NCBI GenBank assembly: GCA_964426135.1
Contig: CAYRPN010000129.1
Coordinates: 1-16,228, forward strand
Reading direction: 5' to 3'
Length of the DNA stretch: 16,228 nt
DNA from: CAYRPN01 sp964426135
GTDB taxonomy: Bacteria > Planctomycetota > Phycisphaerae > Phycisphaerales > Phycisphaeraceae
Part shown: in pieces, positions 1-6,469 of the stretch
Layout: every line of letters begins with the position of its first letter
Position numbering within the stretch: the first letter of the stretch is position 1
Notes under the pieces: generated by a model
Told to the model about the DNA's origin: nothing
Databases searched by the model: none
What the model saw: only the letters and a program-made list of their open reading frames with translations
Translations under genes and position numbers: made by a program

Positions 1-7
1 GAAAAAC

Positions 8-25
8 AAGAGCGGAATCGCTCTT
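8..25 (-). terminator. short hairpin, possible terminator for a gene entering from the right or left edge
   Basis: A 7-bp stem (AAGAGCG / CGCTCTT) closes a 4-base loop. On the + strand only three T follow. On the - strand the stem is followed by G and then TTTTT, which looks more like an intrinsic terminator. No gene ending here is visible in the window, so the role is uncertain. Confidence 0.3.
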
Positions 26-147
26 TGGTCAATCGTTAACCGGACACTACTGATTCCCGGTTTCAATGCCGTGCGAGCGCCACAATCTCCGTCTGGCTGG
101 TTGACGTCGATCATGGCCTGTGGCCTAAACTTCCGATGTTCAAAGAC

Positions 148-152
148 AAGGA
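148..152 (+). promoter_or_regulatory. ribosome binding site deciding the htrA-type protease start
   Basis: AAGGA lies 7 bases before the ATG at 160. The in-frame ATG at 136 has no comparable site. Starting at 160 also puts a lysine and a hydrophobic stretch at the N-terminus, as expected of a signal peptide. Confidence 0.6.
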
Positions 153-159
153 TTCGACC

Positions 160-1530
160 ATGAAATCAACCTTCTCCCTCGGCTTTTTGACGAGCCTCGC
201 CTTGTTGTGTCCGCAGATCGTCGTCCATGCGGTCCACGCCCAGAACAGCTCCGATGCCCGCGCTCAGCGGCGCACGCCGGTCGTCGAAGTCTTCGAGAAA
301 TCGAAGGATGCCGTGGTGAACATCTCCTCCACGCAGATCATCCAGGTGGCTCGCGGGTTCAATCCGTTCTTCGATGATTTTTTTGACTATCCCGCCCGGC
401 CGCGCGTGCAGGAGTTCAAACAGACCAGTGTGGGCAGCGGCTTCGTGCTGCATGCGGATGGCTACATCGTGACCAATGCCCACGTCGTGGGCCGCACCGC
501 GGAACGCAAGGCGATCTTCGCGGACAAGAAAGAGTACGACGCCCAGATCATCGCCATCGACACGCAGCGCGATCTGGCGGTGCTGAAGATCGAGACGGAC
601 AAGCCGCTCAAACCGCTGCCCCTGGGCACGAGCAAAGATCTGATGCAGGGCGAGACCGTCATCGCCATCGGCAACCCGCTGGGCTATCAGCACACGGTGA
701 CCGCCGGCGTGGTCAGCGCGACCGATCGCACGCTCGATGTCGGCAACGGTCAGACTTTCAACGGACTGGTCCAGACCGATGCCTCGATCAACCCCGGCAA
801 CTCCGGCGGCCCTCTTCTCAACGTGCTTGGTGAACTCGTGGGCATCAACACCGCCATCCGCGGCGATGCGCAAAACATCGGGTTTGCCATTCCCGTCGAT
901 CAGCTGCGCGAATTGCTCCCGGAACTGCTCGACGTCGAGCGCCGCTACCGCATCGTCACCGGCATGACCGTCGGCGGCGACACGGTGTGCAAAGTGACGG
1001 CGGTGAAACCCAATTCGCCGGCAGCCAGGGCGAGCGTGCAGGTGGGGGATGTCGTCATCGGCCTCAACGGACGCAAAATTGCCGGCGAAATCGATTTTCA
1101 CATCGGCCTGGTCGGGCGCAAGCCCGGCGAAAAGCTGCCGTTGCTCCTGGAACGCGGCGAGCGAACGAAAGTCAGCTATGCGGCTGATCTCGTGCTGGGG
1201 GAACGTCCGCGACCCGATGGCGCCAAGCTGCTCGGTGCGAAGTTCGGCATCGAAGCGGAATTGCTGGATGCGCGACTCGCCAAGTCGCTCGGCTTTTCCA
1301 AGCCTGTCGGCCTGCAGGTCAACAAGGTCGAGAAGGGCGGCGCGGCGGAGAAGACAGGCCTGATTCGCGGCGACATCATCATTCAACTTGGCAGGCACAC
1401 ACCCACCAGCCTCGACGATGTGGGCGAACTGCTCGAACCGCTGAAGACCGGAGAGCGCGTGGTGATCTCGGTGCTGCGCATCGAAGGCCGGGCAATGACC
1501 CGGGCGAATGCGGTGATCACTGTGCAGTAG
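160..1530 (+). CDS. DegP/DegQ (HtrA)-family periplasmic serine protease with two PDZ domains
   Basis: A secreted trypsin-like protease and chaperone of 456 residues, close to the usual 450-475 of DegP/DegQ. Residues 1-28 form a signal peptide ending near HAQ. The protease domain spans about 85-260 and shows the full triad: His108 in TNAHVV, Asp138 in RDLAVL and Ser215 in GNSGGP. PDZ1 lies at about 268-340 (GDVVIGLNG) and PDZ2 at about 370-450 (RGDIIIQLG). The family degrades or refolds damaged envelope proteins. The segment before the triad is rich in Phe and Asp (GFNPFFDDFF), like the regulatory LA loop. The start at 160 is preferred to 136 because of an AAGGA site. The family call is firm; choosing degP, degQ or another symbol is not possible from sequence alone. 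thiS follows 49 bases downstream but need not be in the same transcript. Confidence 0.95.
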   Translation: MKSTFSLGFLTSLALLCPQIVVHAVHAQNSSDARAQRRTPVVEVFEKSKDAVVNISSTQIIQVARGFNPFFDDFFDYPARPRVQEFKQTSVGSGFVLHADGYIVTNAHVVGRTAERKAIFADKKEYDAQIIAIDTQRDLAVLKIETDKPLKPLPLGTSKDLMQGETVIAIGNPLGYQHTVTAGVVSATDRTLDVGNGQTFNGLVQTDASINPGNSGGPLLNVLGELVGINTAIRGDAQNIGFAIPVDQLRELLPELLDVERRYRIVTGMTVGGDTVCKVTAVKPNSPAARASVQVGDVVIGLNGRKIAGEIDFHIGLVGRKPGEKLPLLLERGERTKVSYAADLVLGERPRPDGAKLLGAKFGIEAELLDARLAKSLGFSKPVGLQVNKVEKGGAAEKTGLIRGDIIIQLGRHTPTSLDDVGELLEPLKTGERVVISVLRIEGRAMTRANAVITVQ

Positions 1531-1566
1531 GCGCTGCACAGAGACGGCGTCGTTCTCGCCGGGCGT

Positions 1567-1572
1567 TACGAT
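1567..1572 (+). promoter_or_regulatory. possible -10 element for leaderless thiS
   Basis: TACGAT fits the TANNNT pattern and ends 7 bases before the ATG at 1580, so transcription would start at about the start codon. No Shine-Dalgarno site and no clear -35 box are seen. The same arrangement precedes anmK and purE. Confidence 0.3.
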
Positions 1573-1579
1573 GCGTGTC

Positions 1580-1780
1580 ATGCAAGTCGAAATCAATGGC
1601 GAATCGCGCGACATTCCTGCCGGCAGCACGGTCTCGTCGGTGATCGGGCTGCTGCAACTCACCGGCCGCGCGGTGGCGGTCGAGGTGAACAAGCAGCTTG
1701 TGCCGAAACGGCAACACGAGGCAACGACGCTGCGGGAAGGGGATGTGGTGGAAATTGTGACGCTGGTGGGGGGAGGGTGA
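1580..1780 (+). CDS. thiS: ThiS sulfur-carrier protein (thiamine biosynthesis)
   Basis: A small ubiquitin-fold protein of 66 residues, the usual ThiS length. ThiS is adenylated by ThiF and converted to a C-terminal thiocarboxylate that gives sulfur to ThiG for the thiazole ring of thiamine. The start MQVEINGE matches the family's opening beta strand, the middle has VAVEVNKQLVP, and the protein ends in the required Gly-Gly tail (LVGGG). An in-frame ATG at 1571 would add three residues; 1580 fits the family and the putative -10 element better. No thiG, thiF or thiE is in the window, so this is an isolated copy. MoaD-type proteins also end in GG, but the length and the EGDxVEIVTLVGGG ending favour ThiS. 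Confidence 0.85.
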   Translation: MQVEINGESRDIPAGSTVSSVIGLLQLTGRAVAVEVNKQLVPKRQHEATTLREGDVVEIVTLVGGG

Positions 1781-1816
1781 GGGGATGAGGGCTCGCGGAA
1801 TGGGGGTTTTTCGCAG

Positions 1817-1839
1817 CGGGGCAAGCCCCGTCGCTAAAC
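1817..1839 (-). repeat. GTTTAG-tagged dispersed hairpin, copy 1
   Basis: A 23-base element with the palindrome CGGGGCAAGCCCCG followed by TCGCTAAAC. It is identical base for base to 6431-6453 and, inverted, to part of 6375-6400. It stands alone here, without the inverted partner seen in the PARP-macro gap. Confidence 0.85.
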
Positions 1840-1860
1840 GGTCAGGTCTGGCCGCGAACG

Positions 1861-1916
1861 GCTGACGGCTAACGGCTAACGGCTAACGGCTAACGGCTAA
1901 CGGCTATTGGCTAACA
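1861..1916. repeat. heptamer tandem repeat, unit GCTAACG
   Basis: Eight consecutive 7-base units. Units 2-6 are perfect GCTAACG; unit 1 (GCTGACG), unit 7 (GCTATTG) and unit 8 (GCTAACA) differ by one to two bases. It lies just after the hairpin at 1817 and outside any gene. Because 7 is not a multiple of 3, it is unlikely to be a coding repeat. It resembles the short tandemly repeated heptamers known from cyanobacteria. Confidence 0.9.
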
Positions 1917-2078
1917 GCTTCATCACGCCTTTTCCGAACCCCGATTGCCGATTGCCAGTAACCCACAGGAAACTCACGCAATAAAGTGTGCCTGCCCGTG
2001 GTTCTTTCAAGGTAACATGATCGCAGTTGCCCCAGCGCGACGTGTGTCGTCTGGTGTCCTGCCAACCAATTTCCTCAT

Positions 2079-2083
2079 GGAGG
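2079..2083 (+). promoter_or_regulatory. strong ribosome binding site of the redoxin-like gene
   Basis: GGAGG lies 6 bases before the ATG at 2090 and selects it over the in-frame start at 2027. It is one of the few canonical Shine-Dalgarno sites in the window, suggesting high expression. Confidence 0.75.
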
Positions 2084-2089
2084 TTTCGC

Positions 2090-2641
2090 ATGAATCGTCT
2101 GCTCACTCTCGTCGCTCTCGTCCTGTTCGCCGGCGTCGCCATCGCCGCCGACAGCCCCAAGTCCGGCCTCACGGTCGGTGACGGCGTGGCGCCGTTCAAC
2201 GTCAAGGACATCACCGGCCCCAGCGCCGGGAAGAGCCTGTGCTACCGCTGCCAGTACGGCGGCAACCCCGTCGCCTGCGTGTTCACCCGCGAAATAACCC
2301 CGGAAGTCGCCAGCCTCATCGCCTCGATCGATGAGACCGTCGGCGCCAACAAGAGCAAGAACATGAAGGGCTTCGTCGTCCTGCTCACCGACGACGCCGA
2401 CGCCGGCGCCAAGCAGCTCGCCGAAGTCGCCAAGGCCAAGGGCATCAAGAACGTCCCTCTGACCGTGTTCGACGGCAAGACCGGCCCCGGCGCGTACAAG
2501 ATTTCCAAGGACGCCGCCGTCACCGTCCTGCTCTGGAACAAGAGCAAGGTCGCCGCGAACCACGGCTTCGCCGAAGCCAAGCTCTCCGACGAAGCCCAGA
2601 AGGCCGTCGTCGCCGACACGAACAAGCTGGTCGGCGGCTGA
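2090..2641 (+). CDS. secreted thioredoxin-fold-like protein with a CYRC motif
   Basis: A 183-residue exported protein. Residues 1-20 are a typical signal peptide (hydrophobic core, cleavage near AIAA). The mature part begins with GDGVAPFNVKDITGP, typical of redoxin/AhpC-like proteins, followed by a C51-Y-R-C54 motif and a third cysteine at 63, then VVLLTDD at about residue 96 and several Lys/Ala-rich helices. I know similar secreted proteins from planctomycetes, annotated only as hypothetical or redoxin-like; the substrate is unknown. The CxxC suggests a disulfide or redox role in the periplasm, but CYRC could also be structural. A strong Shine-Dalgarno site, a long gene-free leader and a clean terminator mark a single-gene transcript with probably high expression. 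Its codon usage is strikingly rich in C-ending codons. Confidence 0.85.
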   Translation: MNRLLTLVALVLFAGVAIAADSPKSGLTVGDGVAPFNVKDITGPSAGKSLCYRCQYGGNPVACVFTREITPEVASLIASIDETVGANKSKNMKGFVVLLTDDADAGAKQLAEVAKAKGIKNVPLTVFDGKTGPGAYKISKDAAVTVLLWNKSKVAANHGFAEAKLSDEAQKAVVADTNKLVGG

Positions 2642-2668
2642 GTTCGAGTCGTTCGTTGATCGATGATC

Positions 2669-2703
2669 AAAAAGCCCGTCCTTGAAAGAGGGCGGGCTTT
2701 TTT
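2669..2703 (+). terminator. rho-independent terminator of the redoxin-like gene
   Basis: An A tract (2669-2673), an 8-bp GC-rich stem (GCCCGTCC / GGGCGGGC with one G-T pair), an 8-base loop and six T (2698-2703). It starts 27 bases after the stop codon. The A tract opposite the T run would let it act in both directions. Confidence 0.9.
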
Positions 2704-2749
2704 CGTATCGGCAGCCGTCACAGCTTCACACACATGAAACTCAACGCGG

Positions 2750-4738
2750 ATGTTTCGCATGATCCACCTTCGCGCTCTGCTCACGATCACGCTCACGATC
2801 ACCGCTTGCGTCATCGCAGCGCATGCCCGCGCCGCCGCGCCTCTCCCCGATTCCGCCGGCCTGATGGATATTTCCACCGACGGCGCCCTGCTCGCATGCT
2901 CCAACCGCGACAGCGGCACCGTCACCATCGTTGACCTGAGAACGCTCAAGAAGCTCCGCGAGATCAAAATCTGCGACACCAGCACGCAGAACAAAACCGG
3001 CCTGGCCAGCGGCAAGCCGGAAGGCGTCGCGTTCCTCGGCGATACGCACAAGCTTGCCGTTGCGGTCTACTTCGATGACAAGGTCGTCTTCATCGACGGC
3101 GACAGCGGCAACATTCTCGGCGAAACGGAAGTCGAAGATGAGCCTTATGGCGTCGTCAGCGGCCGCGGCGGCGACAAAATCTACGTTTCGCTCAGCTATC
3201 CGGGCAAGGTTGTCGAGATCGACACCGCGACGCGAAAGATCACCCGCACGCTGGACGTCGGCGGCCAGCCGCGCGGCCTGGCGATCACCGCCGACGACAC
3301 CCGCCTTCATGTCGTCGACTACTACTCCACGCGGGTGCAGGTCGTGAATCTTTCGAACGGCAAGATCGTGTCGCAGCTTGCGGGCCTTGCTTCCGACAAT
3401 CTCGCTCGCCAGATTGTTCTGCATCCGAACCGGCCCAAGGCGTACATGCCGCACATTCGGTCGGCGGTCGAACGTGCTCACGGCGAAGGCTCGATCTTCC
3501 CCTATGTCACGGTGATCGACACGAGCCGGGAGGGCGATCCCCCGGGCGCGCCAGCCGGCAAGGCCCCCGGCGCCAAGGCGCCCGACCCGCGCCGCTCCCG
3601 CATTGTCATGGACAGCTTCGTGGGCATCCACGTCACCGCCAATCCGTGGGAAGCCGCGATTTCACCGGACGCGAGAAGGTTCTTCGTCGTCTTCAGCGGC
3701 ACCAACGACATGTATGCCTGCGACGTGGTCGACGACGATTACCGCGAGATTGCGTATCGCTCGACGATTCAGCTTGGCAACAATCCGCGGGCAGTGCGGG
3801 TGGCGCCGGACTCGCAGACGTTCTTCGTTTACAACGCGCTGGATTTCAACGTCGTGGCCTACGACGTCAAGAGTTTGCGCAAGGTGGTGGAAATTCCGGT
3901 GACGGAGAATCCACTGGGCGATGAATTGTTGCTGGGCAAAAAATTGTTCTACGCGGCAGTCCAGCCGATGAGCGGACGCCGGTGGATTTCCTGTTCCAGT
4001 TGCCACATCGACGGGGAAAGCGACGGGCGCACCTGGCAGAACCCCGAGGGCCTGCGCGACACGCCGTCGCTGGCGGGCATGGCGTGGACGCATCCGTTGC
4101 ACTGGTCGGCCGACCGCGACGAGACGCAGGATTTCGAGCACACCATCCGCGGCAACCTCATGCAGGGCGGCGGCCTGATCCGCGGCAAGGCGCAGCCCGA
4201 CCTGGGCGCGCCCAACAAAGGCCTGTCGCCTCAGCTTGACGCGCTGGCGGCGTACAGCGCGTCGCACAAGGTCGCACTGAGCCCGCACGCGAAAAATGGC
4301 TTGAGCGAAGAAGCGAAGCGCGGGCGCGAGATTTTCTTCGCCAAGGAAACGCGCTGCGCTACGTGTCACAGCGGGCCCTATTTCACCGACTCCGTCCCAG
4401 CCGTCAGCGCGGCGAAGATCGTGCGCCACGACGTAGGCACCGGGAAACCGACAGATGCCGCCGGCATCACCGTCGACGATCCCTCGGAGAAGATGTCGCC
4501 CGCCTACGACACGCCGACGTTGCTGGGGGTGTACAAGACAGCGCCGTACCTGCACCACGGCAAAGCCGCCACGCTGGAAGATGTGCTCACCACGAAGAAC
4601 GTCGGCGACAAGCACGGCAGGACCAGTCATCTCACGAAATCGCAGATCGCCGACCTCGTTGCGTTTCTAAAAGCGCTGCCTTACGAGGATCCGGAGATTG
4701 AGGCCAAAAAGCTTGGGATGAAGAAGATCGAACGGTGA
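2750..4738 (+). CDS. beta-propeller plus di-haem cytochrome c peroxidase/MauG-like protein
   Basis: A 662-residue exported protein. Residues 1-30 form a signal peptide ending ARAAA. Residues about 35-385 are YVTN-type beta-propeller blades (repeated GVAFLGD, GLAITADD, AISPDARRFFVVF, AVRVAPDSQTFFVY), with a Pro/Ala/Gly-rich insert at 263-281. The C-terminal part carries two c-type haem motifs, CSSCH at 415-419 and CATCH at 536-540, as in bacterial di-haem peroxidases and MauG. YLHHGKAATLEDVL at about 600 is also typical of that group. It should be a periplasmic redox enzyme whose propeller may bind a substrate or partner. An in-frame ATG at 2759 is equally possible; neither start has a strong Shine-Dalgarno site. 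It follows a terminator, so it is its own transcription unit. Peroxidase activity is inferred, not shown. Confidence 0.9.
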   Translation: MFRMIHLRALLTITLTITACVIAAHARAAAPLPDSAGLMDISTDGALLACSNRDSGTVTIVDLRTLKKLREIKICDTSTQNKTGLASGKPEGVAFLGDTHKLAVAVYFDDKVVFIDGDSGNILGETEVEDEPYGVVSGRGGDKIYVSLSYPGKVVEIDTATRKITRTLDVGGQPRGLAITADDTRLHVVDYYSTRVQVVNLSNGKIVSQLAGLASDNLARQIVLHPNRPKAYMPHIRSAVERAHGEGSIFPYVTVIDTSREGDPPGAPAGKAPGAKAPDPRRSRIVMDSFVGIHVTANPWEAAISPDARRFFVVFSGTNDMYACDVVDDDYREIAYRSTIQLGNNPRAVRVAPDSQTFFVYNALDFNVVAYDVKSLRKVVEIPVTENPLGDELLLGKKLFYAAVQPMSGRRWISCSSCHIDGESDGRTWQNPEGLRDTPSLAGMAWTHPLHWSADRDETQDFEHTIRGNLMQGGGLIRGKAQPDLGAPNKGLSPQLDALAAYSASHKVALSPHAKNGLSEEAKRGREIFFAKETRCATCHSGPYFTDSVPAVSAAKIVRHDVGTGKPTDAAGITVDDPSEKMSPAYDTPTLLGVYKTAPYLHHGKAATLEDVLTTKNVGDKHGRTSHLTKSQIADLVAFLKALPYEDPEIEAKKLGMKKIER

Positions 4739-4758
4739 TTCCGCGCACACGAGCAGAG

Positions 4759-4785
4759 GGCATGCGGACTTCAAGCCTGCATGCC
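4759..4785. repeat. small inverted repeat upstream of the PARP gene
   Basis: GGCATGC (4759-4765) and GCATGCC (4779-4785) are perfect inverted arms; a further GG/CC pair extends the stem with one bulged T. There is no T run, so it is not an obvious terminator. It may be a dispersed repeat or an operator-like site in the gap between the cytochrome and PARP genes. Confidence 0.5.
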
Positions 4786-4815
4786 GGAACGCGGCAGAAC
4801 GGGCACTCTCCATCT

Positions 4816-4843
4816 TTGCACTCCCAGCACCACTGATTATGCT
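4816..4843 (+). promoter_or_regulatory. candidate promoter of the PARP-macro-HEAT-SWIM locus
   Basis: TTGCAC (4816-4821) and TATGCT (4838-4843) are separated by 16 bases, a plausible sigma-70-type pair giving a leader of about 45 bases. The stretch GATTATGCTGT (4835-4845) recurs exactly before anmK (11850-11860). The match to the -35 consensus is weak. Confidence 0.4.
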
Positions 4844-4894
4844 GTGCATGGATTCGACCAGTCGATTCGCATTCACTCACGACGTGGGGTTCCG

Positions 4895-6361
4895 ATGGCA
4901 AGCGTCAAGAGTTGGAAGGTGGGGCAGCCGGGATCGCCGCATTTTCCTGCGCAGTTCGAGATCGCGCGCAAGGCGGTGCTGCAGCGCACGGACTTCAAGG
5001 CCAACAACAACAAGTACTACGCCATCGAACTGCACACCGCGACCGAAGGCGGCAAGCAGTTTTTCCGCGTGTACACGCACTACGGCCGCACGGACGATCT
5101 GGAGCGCAACCCCGAGTCGGGGCAGAAGGAATGCCGGTACCTCGACGACTTAGGCGCGGCCCAGGCGACGTACGAATCGATCTACCGCGAGAAGACCGGC
5201 CCGAGCAAGGGCTACAAGGAACTGTCGCTGGCGTCGAGCAGGATCGGTTCGGAAAAGGCCCGCGGCACCAGCGCCGGCGACGTCGATGCCAAGACGCTGG
5301 AGAAGCTCGCCAAGGCCAAGGCGGAAAAGGAAGGCAAGCAGCCCAGGACGCCGGCTCAGCCCGCGCTGGACATTCATCCGAGCGTGCGCGACCTCGTGCA
5401 GCACCTGTTCGAAGCCGCCACGCACGCCCTCACCACCACCGTGCAGGCGAAGATCACCGCCAACGGCATCGAGACGCCGCTGGGCATTCTCACCGTCGGC
5501 CAGATCGAAAAGGGCGAGGCGATTCTCAAGAGCGCGTACGACGTTTTCAAGGACGAGAAGATCGCCGCGAAAAGGAAGACGGATCAGCTCGAATCGCTCT
5601 CCGGCGAGTTTTACACGTTGATCCCGCACCGCCTCGGTCGAACGCGCGACGACATCGCCGCGGCGGTGCTCAACTCCGTCGAGCATTTCAGCCAGAAGCA
5701 GGAAACGCTCCAACTCATGAAGGACATGCTCGAAGTCAGCGGCGACGACAGCGCGGTGCTCTTTGAGAACCAGGTGGATGCGCAGTTCCGTTCGCTCAAG
5801 TGCGAGATGGTGCCGGTGGATTCCAGCGCCGACGAGTTCCGCGCGCTGAAAACCTACATCGAAAAAAGCCAGATCAAGACCAAGACCTTCAACGTGCGCC
5901 AGGTCTTCAAGGTCAAGCGCCCCGGCGAGCATGATGGGTTCACTCATCACATCGATAACCAGCGCAAGCTGTTTCACGGCTCGCGCGTTCAGAACTGGGT
6001 TGGCCTGCTGTCGCGCGGCATTCTCATGCCCAAGGTCGTCGTGGCCATGGGCGTGCACCGCACCGACGCCGGCTGGCTGGGCAACGGCATTTATTTCGGC
6101 GACGCCGCCTGCACCAGCGCGTTCTACACCACGCCCGGAAAACGAGGCACGCGATTCCTCGCGGTGTGCAACGTCGCGCTTGGCAAGATGGCGGAGTACA
6201 CCAAGATCACCTACGGCCTGACCGAACCGCCCGCCGGCTACGACAGTTGCCATGGCGTCCGACGCAAGCTGCTCAAGTCCTCGCAGTTCGATGATGACGA
6301 GTACGTCATCTACCGCCAGAACCAGCAGCGCATGGATTACCTGGTGGAGTTCACTGTATAG
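4895..6361 (+). CDS. poly(ADP-ribose) polymerase-like protein: WGR, helical regulatory and ART catalytic domains
   Basis: A 488-residue protein with the architecture of eukaryotic PARP2/PARP3. Residues about 15-115 are a WGR domain whose signature reads HYGRTD (63-67). A Lys/Ala-rich linker follows. Residues about 158-285 match the autoinhibitory helical domain, with PLGILTVGQI (195-204) and EFYTLIPH (238-245), both close to human PARP1. Residues about 300-488 are the ADP-ribosyltransferase fold with the H-Y-E triad: His361 in LFHGSR, Tyr400 in GNGIYFGD and Glu469 in DDEYVIY. Glu469 is the residue expected for polymer elongation. By family knowledge the enzyme uses NAD+ to attach ADP-ribose chains, and WGR plus helical domains switch it on at DNA breaks. 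The start at 4895 is chosen because the 38 residues upstream are not WGR-like; the Shine-Dalgarno is weak. The macrodomain gene follows after 108 bases. PARPs of this kind are rare in bacteria. Confidence 0.93.
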   Translation: MASVKSWKVGQPGSPHFPAQFEIARKAVLQRTDFKANNNKYYAIELHTATEGGKQFFRVYTHYGRTDDLERNPESGQKECRYLDDLGAAQATYESIYREKTGPSKGYKELSLASSRIGSEKARGTSAGDVDAKTLEKLAKAKAEKEGKQPRTPAQPALDIHPSVRDLVQHLFEAATHALTTTVQAKITANGIETPLGILTVGQIEKGEAILKSAYDVFKDEKIAAKRKTDQLESLSGEFYTLIPHRLGRTRDDIAAAVLNSVEHFSQKQETLQLMKDMLEVSGDDSAVLFENQVDAQFRSLKCEMVPVDSSADEFRALKTYIEKSQIKTKTFNVRQVFKVKRPGEHDGFTHHIDNQRKLFHGSRVQNWVGLLSRGILMPKVVVAMGVHRTDAGWLGNGIYFGDAACTSAFYTTPGKRGTRFLAVCNVALGKMAEYTKITYGLTEPPAGYDSCHGVRRKLLKSSQFDDDEYVIYRQNQQRMDYLVEFTV

Positions 6362-6374
6362 ATCTGCTTCCCAC

Positions 6375-6453
6375 GTTTAGCGACGGGGCTTGCCCCGTTC
6401 TTGCCGGGCATCGGTTGCCGTTCGTCGGAACGGGGCAAGCCCCGTCGCTAAAC
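6375..6453. repeat. perfect 26-bp inverted repeat built of two GTTTAG-tagged hairpins (copies 2 and 3)
   Basis: Arms 6375-6400 and 6428-6453 are exact reverse complements over 26 bases around a 27-base loop. Each arm also contains its own small palindrome (CGGGGCTTGCCCCG or its complement). It nearly fills the gap between the PARP stop and the macrodomain start, ending 16 bases before that ATG. It could stabilise mRNA, attenuate transcription or be a mobile REP-like pair. There is no T run, so a classical terminator is unlikely. Confidence 0.92.
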
Positions 6454-6469
6454 ATCATGGATTTGCCCC

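Larger units (their letters stand above)
1781..2089. other. gene-free stretch between thiS and the redoxin-like gene
   Basis: This 309-base gap has no convincing gene. It contains one copy of the GTTTAG-tagged hairpin (1817-1839), a heptamer tandem array (1861-1916), and a short CCGATTGCCGATTGCC doublet at about 1939-1954 that resembles the GGATTGCGGATTG repeats near murQ. The promoter of the downstream gene should lie in the last 100 bases, but no clear -35/-10 pair stands out. Confidence 0.7.

Noticed and set aside
166..1824. A 552-residue open frame on the - strand opposite the protease gene
   Set aside because: It is a GC-rich shadow: its peptide is full of Arg, His, Asp and Ala runs with no family motif, while the + strand frame encodes a complete HtrA protease.
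4781..4894. A longer N-terminus for the PARP starting at 4781
   Set aside because: It crosses the inverted repeat and the putative promoter and adds 38 residues with no WGR or other similarity.
4895..6361. Reading the PARP as a secreted toxin-type ADP-ribosyltransferase or a DarT-like toxin
   Set aside because: It has WGR and helical domains, an H-Y-E triad and no signal peptide; the motifs match DNA-dependent PARPs rather than toxins, although a toxic outcome through NAD+ use is not excluded.
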